The position numbers and the translations under genes were made by a program. 64,000 bases of DNA, from NCBI GenBank assembly GCA_947179485.1, contig OX359245.1, forward strand, positions 36,877,067-36,941,066. Reading direction: 5' to 3'. A model generated the notes under the pieces. The model made no database searches. It was given only the letters and a program-made list of their open reading frames with translations, and was not told the DNA's origin. This document shows, piece after piece, positions 1-11,594 of the stretch. This DNA is from Allacma fusca (Eukaryota; Arthropoda; Collembola; Symphypleona; Sminthuridae). Position 1 is the first letter of the stretch, and every line of letters starts with the position of its first letter.

Positions 1-50
1 TTAAACTATTAATAGTAATTGAACAATTGAAGTACTCTGGTGATATATAA
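1..50 (+). CDS. IRL0: 3' tail of an IR-like gene that lies mostly upstream of the window
   Basis: The first 50 bases align with the very end of IRL6 (about 24212-24262). Read from base 3, they give a short open tail with residues IEQLKYSG and a TAA at 48-50, matching the shifted-frame tail of IRL6 (IEQLKYSG, then TAG). This implies that another IRL6-type gene ends here. Only about 15 codons are visible, so nothing can be said about whether the gene is intact. Alternatively this is only a 3' flank copy. Confidence 0.55.
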   Translation, partial: KLLIVIEQLKYSGDI

Positions 51-571
51 TTAGAGTAAAACCTTGGGGAACACATTCCAAGATATTAAGATGTATTTTG
101 CCAATACAATGTGTGCCACGGAAATTATGCAATTAAAAGAGTTATGCGAGTTTTTCTACAGTTTATGTAGAACAGCCAAGCATGCATCCAAATATATTGG
201 ATTTGGTAAATAATTAGGAGCTGAACTGTAAAAATGTGGATCTGCAAATATGTTAAAACAGAAATTGATATTTTCTATACACCTTGTGTATGAGCATTTT
301 CGAAAACACAATAAGCATTTACATACATACATGCATACAATAAAATTGTTTTGAAAACAACATTTGTAAATCTTTTAAGAAGATAATTCCTGATTTTTCC
401 ACAAAGGATAAGACGATCTCGAATCAGAAGATAGTAATATTCCTTTGGAGCAGTGGTTGTCATGGGTAACAATCGTTTGTTCCAGTTCCCTTTGCTCATA
501 AACTAAATATTTACAAAAGCCTTCAAAATAAATTGTCGTAAAACCAATTTGCATGAATTGATTTGAAAAGT
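51..571. other. Intergenic DNA upstream of IRL1
   Basis: AT-rich, with many stops in all frames. Short open stretches on the minus strand around 275-584 have no recognisable protein and resemble chance ORFs. It joins the 3' side of IRL0 to the promoter side of IRL1. I see nothing else in it. Confidence 0.6.
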
Positions 572-612
572 AATGTACACCCAACCAACACGATAAGAGC
601 CTTTATCTAGTC
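572..612 (+). promoter_or_regulatory. Conserved upstream element of IRL1
   Basis: The core is AATGTACACCCAACCAACA, followed by a conserved block that includes GAGCCTTT and TAGTCAATCATG. It lies about 300 bp before the IRL1 start. The same block is found at similar distance before IRL2, IRL4 and IRL5, and related versions precede the other loci. Function as an enhancer or promoter element is inferred from conservation of position only. Confidence 0.5.
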
Positions 613-875
613 AATCATGAAGGCACTACGAGAAAATGTAACCAAAGTGTGAAATAAGCAAATATCGGACAAACTTTCAATTGTACATCGTTCTTAAATG
701 CACTTTTGCAATTTTTCGCATAAAATGTTTTGTAGTCTAATTTACAAGCAAACTTTTACACTTACAACGCCACCAAATCGTAATTGAAAACTTGCGAAAC
801 GACGGTTTTCCTATACAAAAATATACTGATTTTAAAATTGGTTGCGGCTCTGAAAATGTATACATAGTTCGGAAA

Positions 876-2910
876 ATGGGAATTCACCCAAGTATTGGAT
901 TGCTTTTCGTTCTGGGACTTTCTGAATTAGCACTTTCGAATACAATCAGTGAAAACGTCAACCTGAACCCGATTATTTCAAAACTAGACGATTGCATCAT
1001 TATTTTTATTCAAATAACGCATCCTGTTGACTACAGTAAACTCAAAACCCCTTTTGCACTCAGCGTGTTTCCAGTAGAGAAAATATTTTCAAAGAAAAAA
1101 TTGTACCATAGACCATCATTTTACGATATCCCAGAAAACATTCGTTCGTTCAAAGAACGACATTTACGCTGCGTTGCTCATTTTATACTTGTGGAAAAAC
1201 ATCGAGCCTTTGATGACATTCGGATCATGATCACATCATTCAGGAGGGACTATTTGAAAGTGTTAAATTTTACGAAAGGAATCAATTTCCCAGATCAGTT
1301 GGTACGAAGCAACGTCAGAAAATCAAAAATTATTGTTTTCATTGTTGGGACTTCTGAAGAGCATTGGTTGTTACGCGAACTCATTTTAAAATTGCAAACG
1401 TTTGGTAACATGAAGCACTTTGTCCCGGCATTGACATTATATCCTGGCCTTAACAAAAGCAGCAGTAAATTTCAAGGGTATCTGAAATATCTTACACGGA
1501 CATACAACTTCAATTGCCCGGCAAGAGACTGTCTGAGTGCTATGTTTTCATTACTAAACAAAGTCACAAATAATGGAAAAAATGTTTTATTGGGAAGAAT
1601 ACTTGGAACACATTATGCCTCCTTTGGCCCATGTCAGTTTGATGGTAGCCCACTCCGCCGGGTCAACCCCTGCAGGCTTGTAGAGACTGCAACGAATTTT
1701 CTAAATGGAGACCTCAGCAACATGAGCACGATGGTCTCCTACTCTCCAAGAGCTGGTATTGCGACAGCAGGAACATTTCATTTTAACTTGCATCCAGCAA
1801 CGTTATTAGGCTACGAGGAGTTCCCCGTTTCCTATACAACCACCCAAAATTTCATAACCTCTGACGGTGCATTTACTGTTACCATTGAGTTGGCCTTGTT
1901 CACCGATCCTTTTGACCGTGCAAGTTGGTTCTGCATCGGCCTTTCCATTTTGATTGCAGCACTTTTCGTATCATCGAAAAAGTTTTTTTTCCAGCTCTTC
2001 CAACTATACGCAAAATTTAACACTATCCTTCACGTGGTTGGTTTGGTCGATGCTGGACCAAGGTGTACTGCTAAGCAGGATGACATCGAATTCAAACTTC
2101 TGGAGAATTTTTTTAACAGTTTGGTTCCTGTCCACAATAATTCTCTCAAATATATACAAGGCATATATGAAAACGGCGATCATCCAAGGAAATGAGTTTA
2201 GGACGAAATGGACAACACTGGGGGAGCTCCAGAACTTCACTTTATTTTATCCAACTGGGGTTTTTTTCCTTAAGAATTCCGAATTGAAGTTATGTAAGAC
2301 ATACGATAGTAAAAACATTACATGTGGGAGGTTTTGCAGATCGGATTCTGATGCCTTTCAATGCAGAGATCAGCGAGGAATCCTACTTGTGAACGACGTA
2401 ACGTCAAAACCTATAACGCACAAACAATTTTCCCCCTTTTGCGAGGAGCATTTGGGATCCATAATTGAGGAAAACCTGTCATTGCCTCAAACGGCCTTGG
2501 TAGTTCCTTCTGATGAGTTCGACTACTACTGGGATCAAGTGAGCCATAGAATGCGAAAGAAAAAATTGAAATTTGCACACAACCGGAAAATTTTAAATGA
2601 CCCCCTTCTTCGAAACTCTTTATCCTTGTTCGTGCCAAGTTCCGTCACTGGAAACTTTCCCGCTTCTAAAAGGGTACGGGCTATGTTAAGTTTAGGTTTA
2701 TACTCCTTCTGGGAAAAATGGGATCTGATAAGGTTTCCGAGTTGTTATTCGTTTTTCCGCACGAGGGCGTCAAATGAAAATAGGGCAAGCGCGTTATCAA
2801 TGGAAAGTTCCGTAGTTCTAGCGTTGGTTGCGTTCCTTAGGAGTTTGTTAGCTTGTGCTACAATTTTTGTACTGGAAATTGTTTACTATGAAGTTTTAAC
2901 AGTTAAATGA
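876..2910 (+). pseudogene. IRL1: IR-like receptor gene broken by a single-base frameshift
   Basis: One reading frame runs from the ATG at 876 to M1, and the other from about 1990 to TGA at 2908-2910. The break lies in a run of eight T at 1983-1990. The homologous stretch of IRL3 has no such run, and one T fewer would restore the frame. Everything else looks functional: signal peptide (SIGLLFVLGLSELALS), conserved N-terminal ectodomain, NPFDR-type motif (here DPFDRASW) before M1, pore loop, M2, cysteine-framed loop and M3. The family ATG at 856 opens a frame that stops after three codons, so the ATG at 876 is the only usable start; this too departs from the paralogues. It could be a young pseudogene or a homopolymer error in the assembly. 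Downstream DNA (2911-3690) is shared with IRL4. Confidence 0.8.
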
Positions 2911-3690
2911 TTTGTTTATACATAAATTTATTGATACATTTAAAAAAAGATTAATTATTTCAGGTCATGTGTTATTTTAAACAGTACTAATTTATTTGTT
3001 AGAAACTGTTAGTAATAAATTAAATTTTCCGTGTATTTATAATTAAAATTATAGATGTGAAAAATATGTGCAATTTTTGAACATCATTATATGGAACCTG
3101 AACGAGATTAAGAAAATTTCAAATCGTAGTTTTTATTTCGATCTGCGGCTGTCAGATAACATTATGAAGTTTAGTGGAAAAATGATCGCTACTTGAAATC
3201 TATTGAAAGTTTTTATTCAAACAACCTAGGGGTAAAATTGTCCATTTTACCGATATTACATAGTATTTGTGTACTTCATGTTGATACAATAATGTTGTTT
3301 TGAAAAATGTATCTGTAAAACCCTTTGAAATACAATTCCTGATTTGTTCACAATGGATGAGTGGATTTTGAATTAGAAAGTAATATCGTTCTGATATTTA
3401 TTAATCTAGTATTTCTGCCGGTGGAAACGTTGGGAATAACCTAACTTGCAATTATAATTGATAACGCAAGTACCAGTAATGCCTTAACAGGTACATGCTA
3501 AAATGTGTCAACTATTCTATGCAAATATTCCAAGTTAAACTTTCAATGAGTTCATAAGTTACTTGCAGTTGGCAAGGCAATTGCAGAAAAATTTGAAACT
3601 AATTGCACCGTTAAGTGCAATTGCAAGTTTAATTGCAATTTGTAATTTCAACTTAACTGATGTACAGCATAAATCGACAGCGTTAGGGCA
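2911..3690. repeat. Duplicated 3' flank, copy 1 (pairs with 13352-14107)
   Basis: This region is similar to 13352-14107 over most of its length, through shared stretches such as TATATGGAACCTGAACGAG and ACTTGCAGTTGGCAAGGC. Similarity stops near 3690, shortly after a shared block reading TAAATCGACAGCG. It is the direct continuation of IRL1 and, in the partner, of IRL4, so gene and flank were copied together. The part near 3560-3660 is rich in AATTGCAA and its reverse complement. Confidence 0.75.
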
Positions 3691-4540
3691 AATTGATCTG
3701 TGTAATTTTATTTAGTAGTAAAATTATCAACCTGCTGTTTCACTAAATTGAACAAAGTGTATTAAATAAACTGATCGAGATGCAATGCATAAATAAACGA
3801 TTTCAATATGATGTAACTACAGCATGTAATAATGGCAGGCATAAATTACTTTTTGAAGCTCAAACGTAGTTAAATTTGATTCAAAGTTGAGTTCAAAAGC
3901 ACGTCGAGTTTCAAGTCACACTAAAATTCAAACTAGAATTTCAACATGCACTTAAGTTACAATTGAGTTTAAACTGGAATTTCAAGCTACACTTATGTAA
4001 GTTATACTTGAGTTCAAATTGAAATTTCAAGCTACACTTAAATTACACTTGTGTTAAAACTGGAATTTCAAATTGCGTTCAAGTTTCGTGTTACACCGAA
4101 GTTTCGGGTTAATGCTCAAGTTTTAACTCAAATCGCAGGCTTAAACTGGACTGATAAACTCACATTTGAGTTTAAATTACACTGCTCATTTTGCCTTCAG
4201 GTGAAAAGTATTGTCGAACATTTTGATACTAATCGAAAATTCACTTAAACCATTTTGATTCGTCACCGACGAAACTGTACAGTAAGTACAGTAATAATTA
4301 TAGTTACTTACTCTTTGAGAATATACTCGTGATTTTATGTACATTTCAGTTATTAGAACGGAATGACTTTTAAGGTATTTTGTTGAATTTTTGTCTCAAA
4401 TTCAAAACTGTTACAAGTTGCAATTAAATTAATTACTACTTTTTAAAATTGCAACTTTTTGTAGTACAAGTAGATACAAGTAATTGTAATTGAATATCTT
4501 TCCTTTGTGCGTAACCGGTAATTGTGAGTATTTAATGCTC
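3691..4540. other. Gene-free DNA containing a degenerate tandem repeat (about 3865-4160)
   Basis: Between about 3865 and 4160 the sequence cycles imperfectly with a period of roughly 35-65 bp around the words GAGTTCAAA, GGAATTTCAAG and CTACACTTA. The 65-codon open frame at 4051-4248 lies inside this repeat and is a by-product of it. I see no gene in the rest of the interval. Copy 2 of the module has much more DNA here (14107-18180). Confidence 0.6.
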
Positions 4541-4554
4541 TTGTTATCAGTAAT

Positions 4555-4740
4555 CGGCATGGGTATGGGTAATACTCGGGTAAACGGGTACACTGCGGGT
4601 ACATGTACATGATTTTAGATTGCATTTGGGGTACGGGTATGAAAAATTTGCCCCCGGATACTCAGGTATGGGTACGGGTATAGATACCTGATATTGCAAT
4701 ACCCGCTCCTCGGGTACTGATACGGGTAAGGGCCTTTTCC
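4555..4740. repeat. Word-repeat island A, built from GGGTACGGGTA and its reverse complement
   Basis: Variants of GGGTAYGGGTA recur about every 10-20 bases. Towards the right, reverse-complement words (ATACCCG, ATACCTG) are mixed in. A second copy is at 18183-18376 in the same place relative to IRL5. The island predates the module duplication or was copied with it. It is too degenerate for a simple microsatellite and no clean terminal repeats are visible. Confidence 0.7.
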
Positions 4741-5080
4741 TTCTCGAGGGGGACTTTTTATCCGTATCACCTTGACCATAGAAGATTTCCAGTCGTTCTA
4801 GGTATTCGCATGGTTTACTATCCATTTAGTAATTGGTACATTTTTCTTAGACCTTGAGCATTTATTGTCTGCACAAAGCAAATATCAAGGGATTGGAAAT
4901 TCACAACACCCTTGTCCTTATCACTAAAAAATGCAACAATTACAAAATGAATACAACTGAACACACTGACGTGATGTAAGAATTACTATTTAGCACATGA
5001 GCAAAATATTTGCAAAATACTCATAAAAGCTTTTAAAATAATTTCTCGTAAACCTTACTTGCAATAGTTTATTTGAATAG

Positions 5081-5122
5081 GAATGTACACCCAACCAACA
5101 TTATCAGAGCCTTTTTCTAGTC
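5081..5122 (+). promoter_or_regulatory. Conserved upstream element of IRL2
   Basis: It contains AATGTACACCCAACCAACA followed by a GAGCCTTTTTCTAGTCAATC block, nearly identical to the elements before IRL1 and IRL5. It ends about 255 bp before the ATG at 5376. Its role is inferred. Confidence 0.5.
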
Positions 5123-5375
5123 AATCATGTCGACAATTCGAGAAAATGTAACCAAAGTGTGAAATAGATAAACAAATATCGCACAAACTATCATAAGTGA
5201 ATTCGTGTTTAAATAAATGCACCTGTGCAATTTGATTTCCAACTGTTCGCAGTCCAATTTGCATGGAAACCTTTACCATTACGACCGCACCAGGTTGTAA
5301 TTGAAACCTTGCAAAAAGACTTTTTAACTACAAAAATATAATTAACTGATTTTTAAATTAGTGAAGGCTCCGAAA

Positions 5376-7409
5376 ATGTACAGTATTTACCCAGGAATTG
5401 TATTGGTTTTCGTTCTGGGGCTATGTGAATCAGGCCTTTGTAATACAACCAGTGAATACATCAACCTGAATCCAATTATTTCAAAACTGGATAATTGCAT
5501 CATTATTTTTATTCAAATAACGCATCCGATTGACTACAGTAAACTCAAAACCCCTTTCGCACTAAGCGTATTTCCCGTTGATGAAACATTTTCGAAGAAG
5601 AAATTGAAGCATGGACCCTCATTCTACGATATTCCAGAAAACATTCGTTCCTTCAAAGAAAGACATTTACGCTGCATTGCCCACTTTGTACTTGTGGAAA
5701 AACATCGGACCTTTGAGGACATTGGGAACGCGATCAGATCATTCGGGAAAGATTATGTCAAAGTGTTAAACTTTGCGAAAGGAATAAATTTCCCCGATAA
5801 AATGATACGAAGCAACGTCAAAATATCAAAAATTGTCGTTTTCATTGTTGGAGCTTCTGGAGAGCATTGGTTATCCCACGAAATCCTCTTAGAACTGGAA
5901 CATTTTGGTAACATACCACACTTTATCCCGGCAATTACATTATATCCTGGCTATAACAATGGCAGTGGTAAATTTCAAGGGTATGTGAAATATCTTAAAC
6001 TGAAATACGACTTCGAATGCCAGGCAAGAAACTGCCTGCGTAGAATGTTTTCGTTGTTAAACCACGTCACAAATAATGGGAAAGACGCTTTATTGGGAAG
6101 AATATCTGGATCAGATTATGCTTCCCTTGGGCCGTGCAAATTTGATGGTAGCCCACTCCTCCGAATCAACCCTTGTAGGTTATTAGACACTGCATCGAAT
6201 TTTTTAAATGGGGATCTCAGCAACGTAAGCGCGATGGTCTCCTACTCTCCTGGAGCTGTTATTGCGACCCCAGGAACATTTCATTTAAAATTGGTTCAAT
6301 CATCTATATTAGGATATGAGGAGTTCCCCGTTTCCTACACACTCCCCAAAAATTTCATAACCTCTGATGGCACATTTGCAATGACCATTGAGATGGCCTT
6401 GTACACCAATCCTTTCGACCGCGCAGGTTGGCTCTGCATCGGCCTTTCCATTTTAACTGCAGCGCTTGTCGTATCAACAAAATTGCTATTTTCAAGGTCA
6501 TCCGACTATAGACAAAATTTCGCCGTGTCCTTCACATGGCTGGTTGCATCGTTGCTGGACCAAAGTGTATTGCTAACCAACATGACATCAAAGTCAAACT
6601 TCTGGAGAATGTTTTTAGCAGTTTGGTTTCTGTCCGTAATAGTTCTCTCAAATGGGTACAAGGCATTTATGAAAACGGATATCATTCATGGAAATGAGTT
6701 TCGGACCAAATGGAAGAATTTGGATGAGCTCCAAAACTTCACATTATATTATCCAACAGGGGTTGTTTTCTTGATGAATACAAAGTTCCAAACGTGTACA
6801 AAAAACGGTAATGAAGCAAATATCTGTGGGCGAAGCTGCTATTTGGGGTCTGCTTTCAATTGCTTCGATAAAAGAGGAAGATTGTTTGTGGATCATGAGT
6901 CGTCAAAACCTATCATTCCGCAACAATTTTCCTCATTTTGTGATGAAGACTTAGGTTCCATTATTGAAGAAAAATTGACAATGCCTAGAACTGCTTTAGT
7001 TTTCCCTTCAGAGGAGTTCGATTATTACTGGAATCAAGTGAGTCAAAGGATGCGAAAGAAAAAATTGAAATTTGCGCACAATAGAAGAAATTTAAATGAC
7101 CCACTTCTTCGGAACTTTGTGTCGTTGTACATGCCAATCTCCACCACTGGAAACTTTTCCCCTTCTAAAAGGGTAAGGTCTATGCTAAGCTCCGGCTTAT
7201 ACTCGTTCTGGGAAAAATGGGATCTGATAAGGTTTCCGAATTGTTACTCATTTTTCCGCACGAGGGCGTCAAATGGAAACGGGGCAAGCGCGTTGTCAAT
7301 GGATAGCTCGGTGGTTCTGGCTTTAATTGCGTTCCTTTGGAGCTCGTTAATTTGTGCTGTAATTTTTGTAGTGGAAATTATTTCTTATAAATTGTTATCG
7401 GTCAGTTAA
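5376..7409 (+). CDS. IRL2: intact divergent ionotropic-receptor-like protein, 677 aa
   Basis: Single uninterrupted frame. The ATG at 5376 was chosen over an upstream GTG at 5361 because the same ATG context (AAAATGTA) starts the paralogues. Residues 1-23 form a signal peptide. Residues 24-110 are the highly conserved ectodomain block (NLNPIISKL, THPIDYSKL, PSFYDIPEN). NPFDR at about 346-350 leads into M1 (352-374), then a pore loop with SFTWLVASLLDQ, M2 (about 412-434, VIVLSNGYKAF), a second extracellular lobe with a C-x9-C-x3-C-x7-C loop, and M3 near 643-668. This order matches ionotropic receptors and argues for a plasma-membrane cation channel subunit, probably chemosensory. Ligand and partner subunits are unknown. 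An AATAAA lies at 7547-7552. It pairs with IRL5, about 13.6 kb downstream. Confidence 0.85.
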   Translation: MYSIYPGIVLVFVLGLCESGLCNTTSEYINLNPIISKLDNCIIIFIQITHPIDYSKLKTPFALSVFPVDETFSKKKLKHGPSFYDIPENIRSFKERHLRCIAHFVLVEKHRTFEDIGNAIRSFGKDYVKVLNFAKGINFPDKMIRSNVKISKIVVFIVGASGEHWLSHEILLELEHFGNIPHFIPAITLYPGYNNGSGKFQGYVKYLKLKYDFECQARNCLRRMFSLLNHVTNNGKDALLGRISGSDYASLGPCKFDGSPLLRINPCRLLDTASNFLNGDLSNVSAMVSYSPGAVIATPGTFHLKLVQSSILGYEEFPVSYTLPKNFITSDGTFAMTIEMALYTNPFDRAGWLCIGLSILTAALVVSTKLLFSRSSDYRQNFAVSFTWLVASLLDQSVLLTNMTSKSNFWRMFLAVWFLSVIVLSNGYKAFMKTDIIHGNEFRTKWKNLDELQNFTLYYPTGVVFLMNTKFQTCTKNGNEANICGRSCYLGSAFNCFDKRGRLFVDHESSKPIIPQQFSSFCDEDLGSIIEEKLTMPRTALVFPSEEFDYYWNQVSQRMRKKKLKFAHNRRNLNDPLLRNFVSLYMPISTTGNFSPSKRVRSMLSSGLYSFWEKWDLIRFPNCYSFFRTRASNGNGASALSMDSSVVLALIAFLWSSLICAVIFVVEIISYKLLSVS

Positions 7410-8277
7410 ATACTTATATCTAAATACGTATAATGAATATTGTTACAGCAAGAATTTTGCTATTATTTGAAGTTTTGTTTTACATAAGATCAGATTTTAT
7501 CGCCCAGTTTTGACAAGCATAAATTTTTAAATCTCTGATTACAAGAAATAAAAATAGAAAAGAGTCGCTTGTATTTTAAGAACTGTACAGAAACACGAAA
7601 TGGCTAAGTATAAAGACGGTGTCTCAAATGCAATTATATGATGTGTTAAATAGTTAAGGCTGATTGTAACTAAGGAAAACTGACACTGTTCGGCAACTGT
7701 TTTTGTGAACGTACTTGTTGTAGTCTTATTTCGTTTATGCGTACATAAGAAAACACAAGAAATAAATGCACACCTTCTTACATAAATCCCTCTTAAACCA
7801 TGTAAAAATTCCTATTTAGGTGTATAATTATGATGTTAAAAAACGTTATATAGAGTTGTTTACTTTTATACAACACTAGATATACCCTGTTTATCATTTT
7901 GCCACGAGAAGAACATTCAATTACCTTGAAGATATCAAATCAGTAAATATCAGACAAAACAATCATATTTTGGTTATCAAATGAAGATATTTGTGCGAAC
8001 ATATTTATAATATTTACCAATCGGATTTGCTTAAATACAGTTGCCTCAACTTTAAATACCCTTACAACGATCACAAAGACAATAACTGCAAGCTTTTTAA
8101 GAGGTTTTTTATCGTACGAATATCCAATTTGCAAATTGGTGAGGTTTGTGAAAATACATTGCTCACAAATTTGTCACAAAATTGTATTTTTTTCACTTCT
8201 GGTCTATTCAGAAATCGGCATTTGTTATGCAACCAGTGAAAGAGCTTCTAAGACATTTGTATATGTTTCATTTGCAT
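7410..8277. other. Intergenic DNA between IRL2 and IRL3
   Basis: AT-rich with no recognised gene. It is similar along its length to 21022-21880 between IRL5 and IRL6, so it belongs to the duplicated module. Open frames at 7940-8239 are retained in the partner at 21433-21943 because of the duplication; no protein family is recognisable. Confidence 0.65.
8124..8139. promoter_or_regulatory. Perfect 16-bp palindrome CCAATTTGCAAATTGG upstream of IRL3
   Basis: The sequence equals its own reverse complement over 16 bases. It is unchanged at 21719-21734 upstream of IRL6. The centre ATTTGCAAAT resembles binding sites of dimeric homeodomain or POU-type factors. It is a candidate regulatory site by symmetry and conservation; the two copies are recent duplicates, so conservation alone is weak evidence. 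Confidence 0.35.
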
Positions 8278-8320
8278 TATTTTGAACAGTAATGCCCACT
8301 CATCGAGCACTATGAGTGCT
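8278..8320 (+). promoter_or_regulatory. Conserved upstream element of IRL3
   Basis: Reads TTTTGAACAGTAATGCCCAC, then a palindromic GAGCACTATGAGTGCTC. It is the counterpart of 21878-21915 before IRL6 and lies about 300 bp before the ATG. It is related in position and in its first half to the elements of IRL1, IRL2 and IRL5. Confidence 0.45.
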
Positions 8321-8592
8321 CTTATGTTGTCTATTGGGCATTCACTTGGAAACATTTTAACTACTTTGAAAGTACAAATATGCAAATATCAAACAACTCT
8401 TTCTAACAATGTGTTTGAAGAAACGTACTTTACATTGTCGTAAACAATCGTGAAATGTCTAGTTTACCAATAAGCAGTTGCATGACAAAGGATACCCGTC
8501 CAGCTTCCACAAAAAATGTATTTGTAAGTTTGTACAGGTTTATTTTTCTAATCAAAAGTTAAACTGACTTTCAAACGGGTCAAGTCCTGAAA

Positions 8593-10650
8593 ATGTATTA
8601 CTTGAAAATTTACACGGCAATTGTACTGCTGTTCGTTCTGGTACAATCGGAAATCGAACTTCCCTTTCCAACTGGCGAAAACGTTAATTTGAATCCAATT
8701 ATAACAATGCTAGACAATTGCACAATTATTTTTATTCAAATAACATATCCAGTAGACTACAGTAAGATCCAAACCCCTTTTGCACTAAGCGTATTTCCTG
8801 TAGAGAAAATATTTTCACCGGAAAAATGGTTGCACAGGCCGTCATTTTATGATATCCCAGAAAACGTGCGTGCCTTCAGAGAAAGCGATGCATTGCACAT
8901 TTCATACTTGTCGAACATCACAGGAATTTTGCTGGCATTCAAAACGTAATCACATTCAATTGGGACGAACCAGAAGTGACAAATTTTAAGGACAGACTAA
9001 ATTTTGCATATCAGATGGTTAGAAGTAATGTAAAAATATCGAAAATTACTGTACTCATTGTTGGAACTTCAGGAACACGTTGGTTGTCGAATAAATTCAT
9101 GCAAAAAGTGGTACATTTTGGTGAAATTCCCCCACTTCCCCCGGCATTTATTTTATATCCTAGCTCAAAGGAAGACAGTAGTCAATTCCAAGGATATCTG
9201 AAATATTTCAAAGGGCAATACAACTTCAAATGTTCGGCTGAAATTTGTATAGAAACTATGCTCTCAGCAAGAAACAATGTCACAAACAATGGGAAAAATG
9301 TTTTATTGGGAAGAATACTTGGAACACATTATGCCTCCCTTGGCCCATGTCGGTTTGATGGTAACCCACTACGCCGGATCAACCCCTGCAAGCTTTTAGA
9401 GACTGCAACGAATTTTCTAAATGGGGATCTCAGCAACATGAGCACGATGGTCTCCTACTCTCCAAGCGCTGGTATTGCGACAGCAGCAACATTTCATTTA
9501 AACTTGCATCCAGCAACGTTATTAGGCTACGAGGAGTTCCCCGTTTCCTATACAACCCCCCAAAATTTCATAACCTCTGACGGTGCATTTACTGTTACCA
9601 TTGAGTTGGCCTTGTACATCGATCCTTTTGACCGCGCAAGTTGGCTCTGCATCGGCCTTTCCATTTTGGTTGCAGCGCTTTTCGTATTATCGAAAATGGT
9701 ATTTTACAGCTCTTCCAACTATACGCAAAATTTAACACTATCCTTTACATGGTTGGTTTCGTCGATGCTGGACAAAGGAGTACTGCTAAGCAGGATGACA
9801 TTGAATTCAAACTTGTGGAGAATTGTTTTAACAGTTTGGTTCCTGTCCGTAATAATTCTCTCAAATATATACAAGGAATATATGAAAACGGCGATCATCC
9901 AAGGAAATGAGTTTAGGACGAAATGGACAACACTGCGGGAGCTCCAGAACTTCCGTTTATTTTATCCAACTGGAGTTTTTTTTATTTAAGAAATCCGAAT
10001 TGAAGTCATGTAAAACAGGCGGTAGTAAAGAAATTACATGTGGGAGTTTTTGCAGGTCGAATTCTGATGCTTTTCAATGTAGTGATCAGCGAGGAATCCT
10101 ACCCGTGAACGACGTAACGTCAAAACTTATAATGCAGAAAATTTTTTTCCCCTTTTGCGAGGAGCATTTGGGATCCATAATTGAGGGAAATCTGTCATTG
10201 CCTCAAACGGGCTTGGTAGTTCCTTCTGATGAGTTTGACTACTACTGGGATCAAGTGAGCCATAGAATGCGAAAGAAAAAATTGAAATTTGCACACAACA
10301 GGAAAATTGTAAATGATCCACTTCTTCGAAACTCTTTATCCTTGTTCGTGCCAAGTTCCGTCACTGGAAACTTTCCCGCTTCGAAAAGGGTACGGGCTAT
10401 GTTAAGTTTTGGCTTATACTCGTTTTGGGAAAAATGGGATCGGATAATGTTCCCGAATTGTTATTCGTTTTTCCGCACGAGGGCGTCAAATGAAAACCGG
10501 GTAAGCGCGCTCTCAATGGAAAGCTCCGTTGCTTTAGTGTTGAACGTATTCTTTTCGATATTGTAAGCTTGTGCTGTCATTTTTGTACTGGAAACGATTT
10601 ATCACAAAGTATTAACAGTTAAATGCTTTGCTTATTCAAAAATTCAATGA
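8593..10650 (+). pseudogene. IRL3: mosaic IR-like pseudogene with three lesions
   Basis: It starts at the family ATG (8593). Lesion one is a 7-base deletion near 8884, where IRL6 keeps AACATTT. Lesion two is an extra T near 9985, giving a stop at 9987-9989. Lesion three is a TTA-to-TAA change at 10564-10566 within M3; the frame then continues to a TGA at 10648-10650. The 5' half (to about 9285) matches IRL6, while the 3' half closely matches IRL1, including the stretch GGGAAGAATACTTGGAACAC. The gene is therefore a recombinant of two paralogue types. A full-length receptor cannot be made from it. Confidence 0.9.
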
Positions 10651-11594
10651 ATTATTTATGAAATAGCGTTTTTTGAGGATAATTGTGTTAATTATAAGGA
10701 ATAATAATTTATTTATTAGAAATTCTTATTAATGAGTTAAATGAAGAATGATATATGTGAAAAATCTTGTCACTTCTTAACATTATTAGCTAGAAGAGAT
10801 TAGGAAAATCTCGAGCATTTTGAAAGTGAGGCATTTTCAGGGCAATTTGGCATTTTCAAGCGGGCAGGCATAAAACGTAGGGCATTATCTTTTGGCGAAC
10901 CCTGGGGAAGACCAAATGTCAAAAAATCTCGAATGGTGCATTTTCTTTTCCGAGTATTGATTGCAGCTCCGTCCACCGGTTTTTTTTCTGCAGGCATTTT
11001 CCTGTTTCGTAGGGCTTATACTCATCTAGATTGCAAAGAGTCTTTCAGAACGTACTTTGCAACAATTTTGCACATTTATTATAAAAATTAATAAGTATAG
11101 GAACATTGCAATCAGATGCTGTGCATGTTTGTGTTATTCTTTTAATTAGTCTTGGTATAGGTACTAATTACAACGTCACTAAAAATAAGTTTTTGACTAT
11201 AGTTGCAAATAATATATACATATATAAAGTGTATAGTGTATAAGTCGAAAGAATTAAACTTAATTAAAACTTTCAGACCGTATCACCTTGACCAAAGAAG
11301 ATTTCCAGTCATTCTTGGTTTTTCTCGTAGTTTATAATCCATTTAGTAATTGGTCCTCTTTTCCTGTACCTTGAACATTTATTGTCTGCATAAAGCAAAC
11401 ATCAAGGATTTGGAAATCCTCAACACCTTTCTCCTTACCACTAAAAAATAAAACAACTTCAAAATGAATACAACTGAAATAACCGACGTGTGTAACAATT
11501 AATATTTATTGCTTGAGCTAAATATTTGCAAGATACTCACAAAGGCTTTTAAATTATATTTTCGTAAATTAATTTGCATACGTTTATTTGAACA
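10651..11594. other. Intergenic DNA between IRL3 and IRL4
   Basis: No gene seen. The part near 11280-11560 is similar to the upstream DNA of IRL2 and IRL5 (around 4770-5060 and 18410-18690), but island A is absent here. The minus-strand open frame at 10800-10997 has no recognisable domain. Confidence 0.6.

Noticed and set aside
1832-2638. Minus-strand open frames inside the receptor genes (e.g. 1832-2023, 2411-2638, 19890-20279, 31413-31760)
   Set aside because: They are antisense shadows of the conserved receptor coding sequence and recur only because the genes are paralogues.
5361-5375. In-frame GTG (5361), GTG (18955), TTG (792, 25641) and long 5' extension (54349) as start codons
   Set aside because: All paralogues share an ATG in the context AAAATGTA just downstream, followed at once by the signal peptide; eukaryotic starts at GTG or TTG are unlikely.
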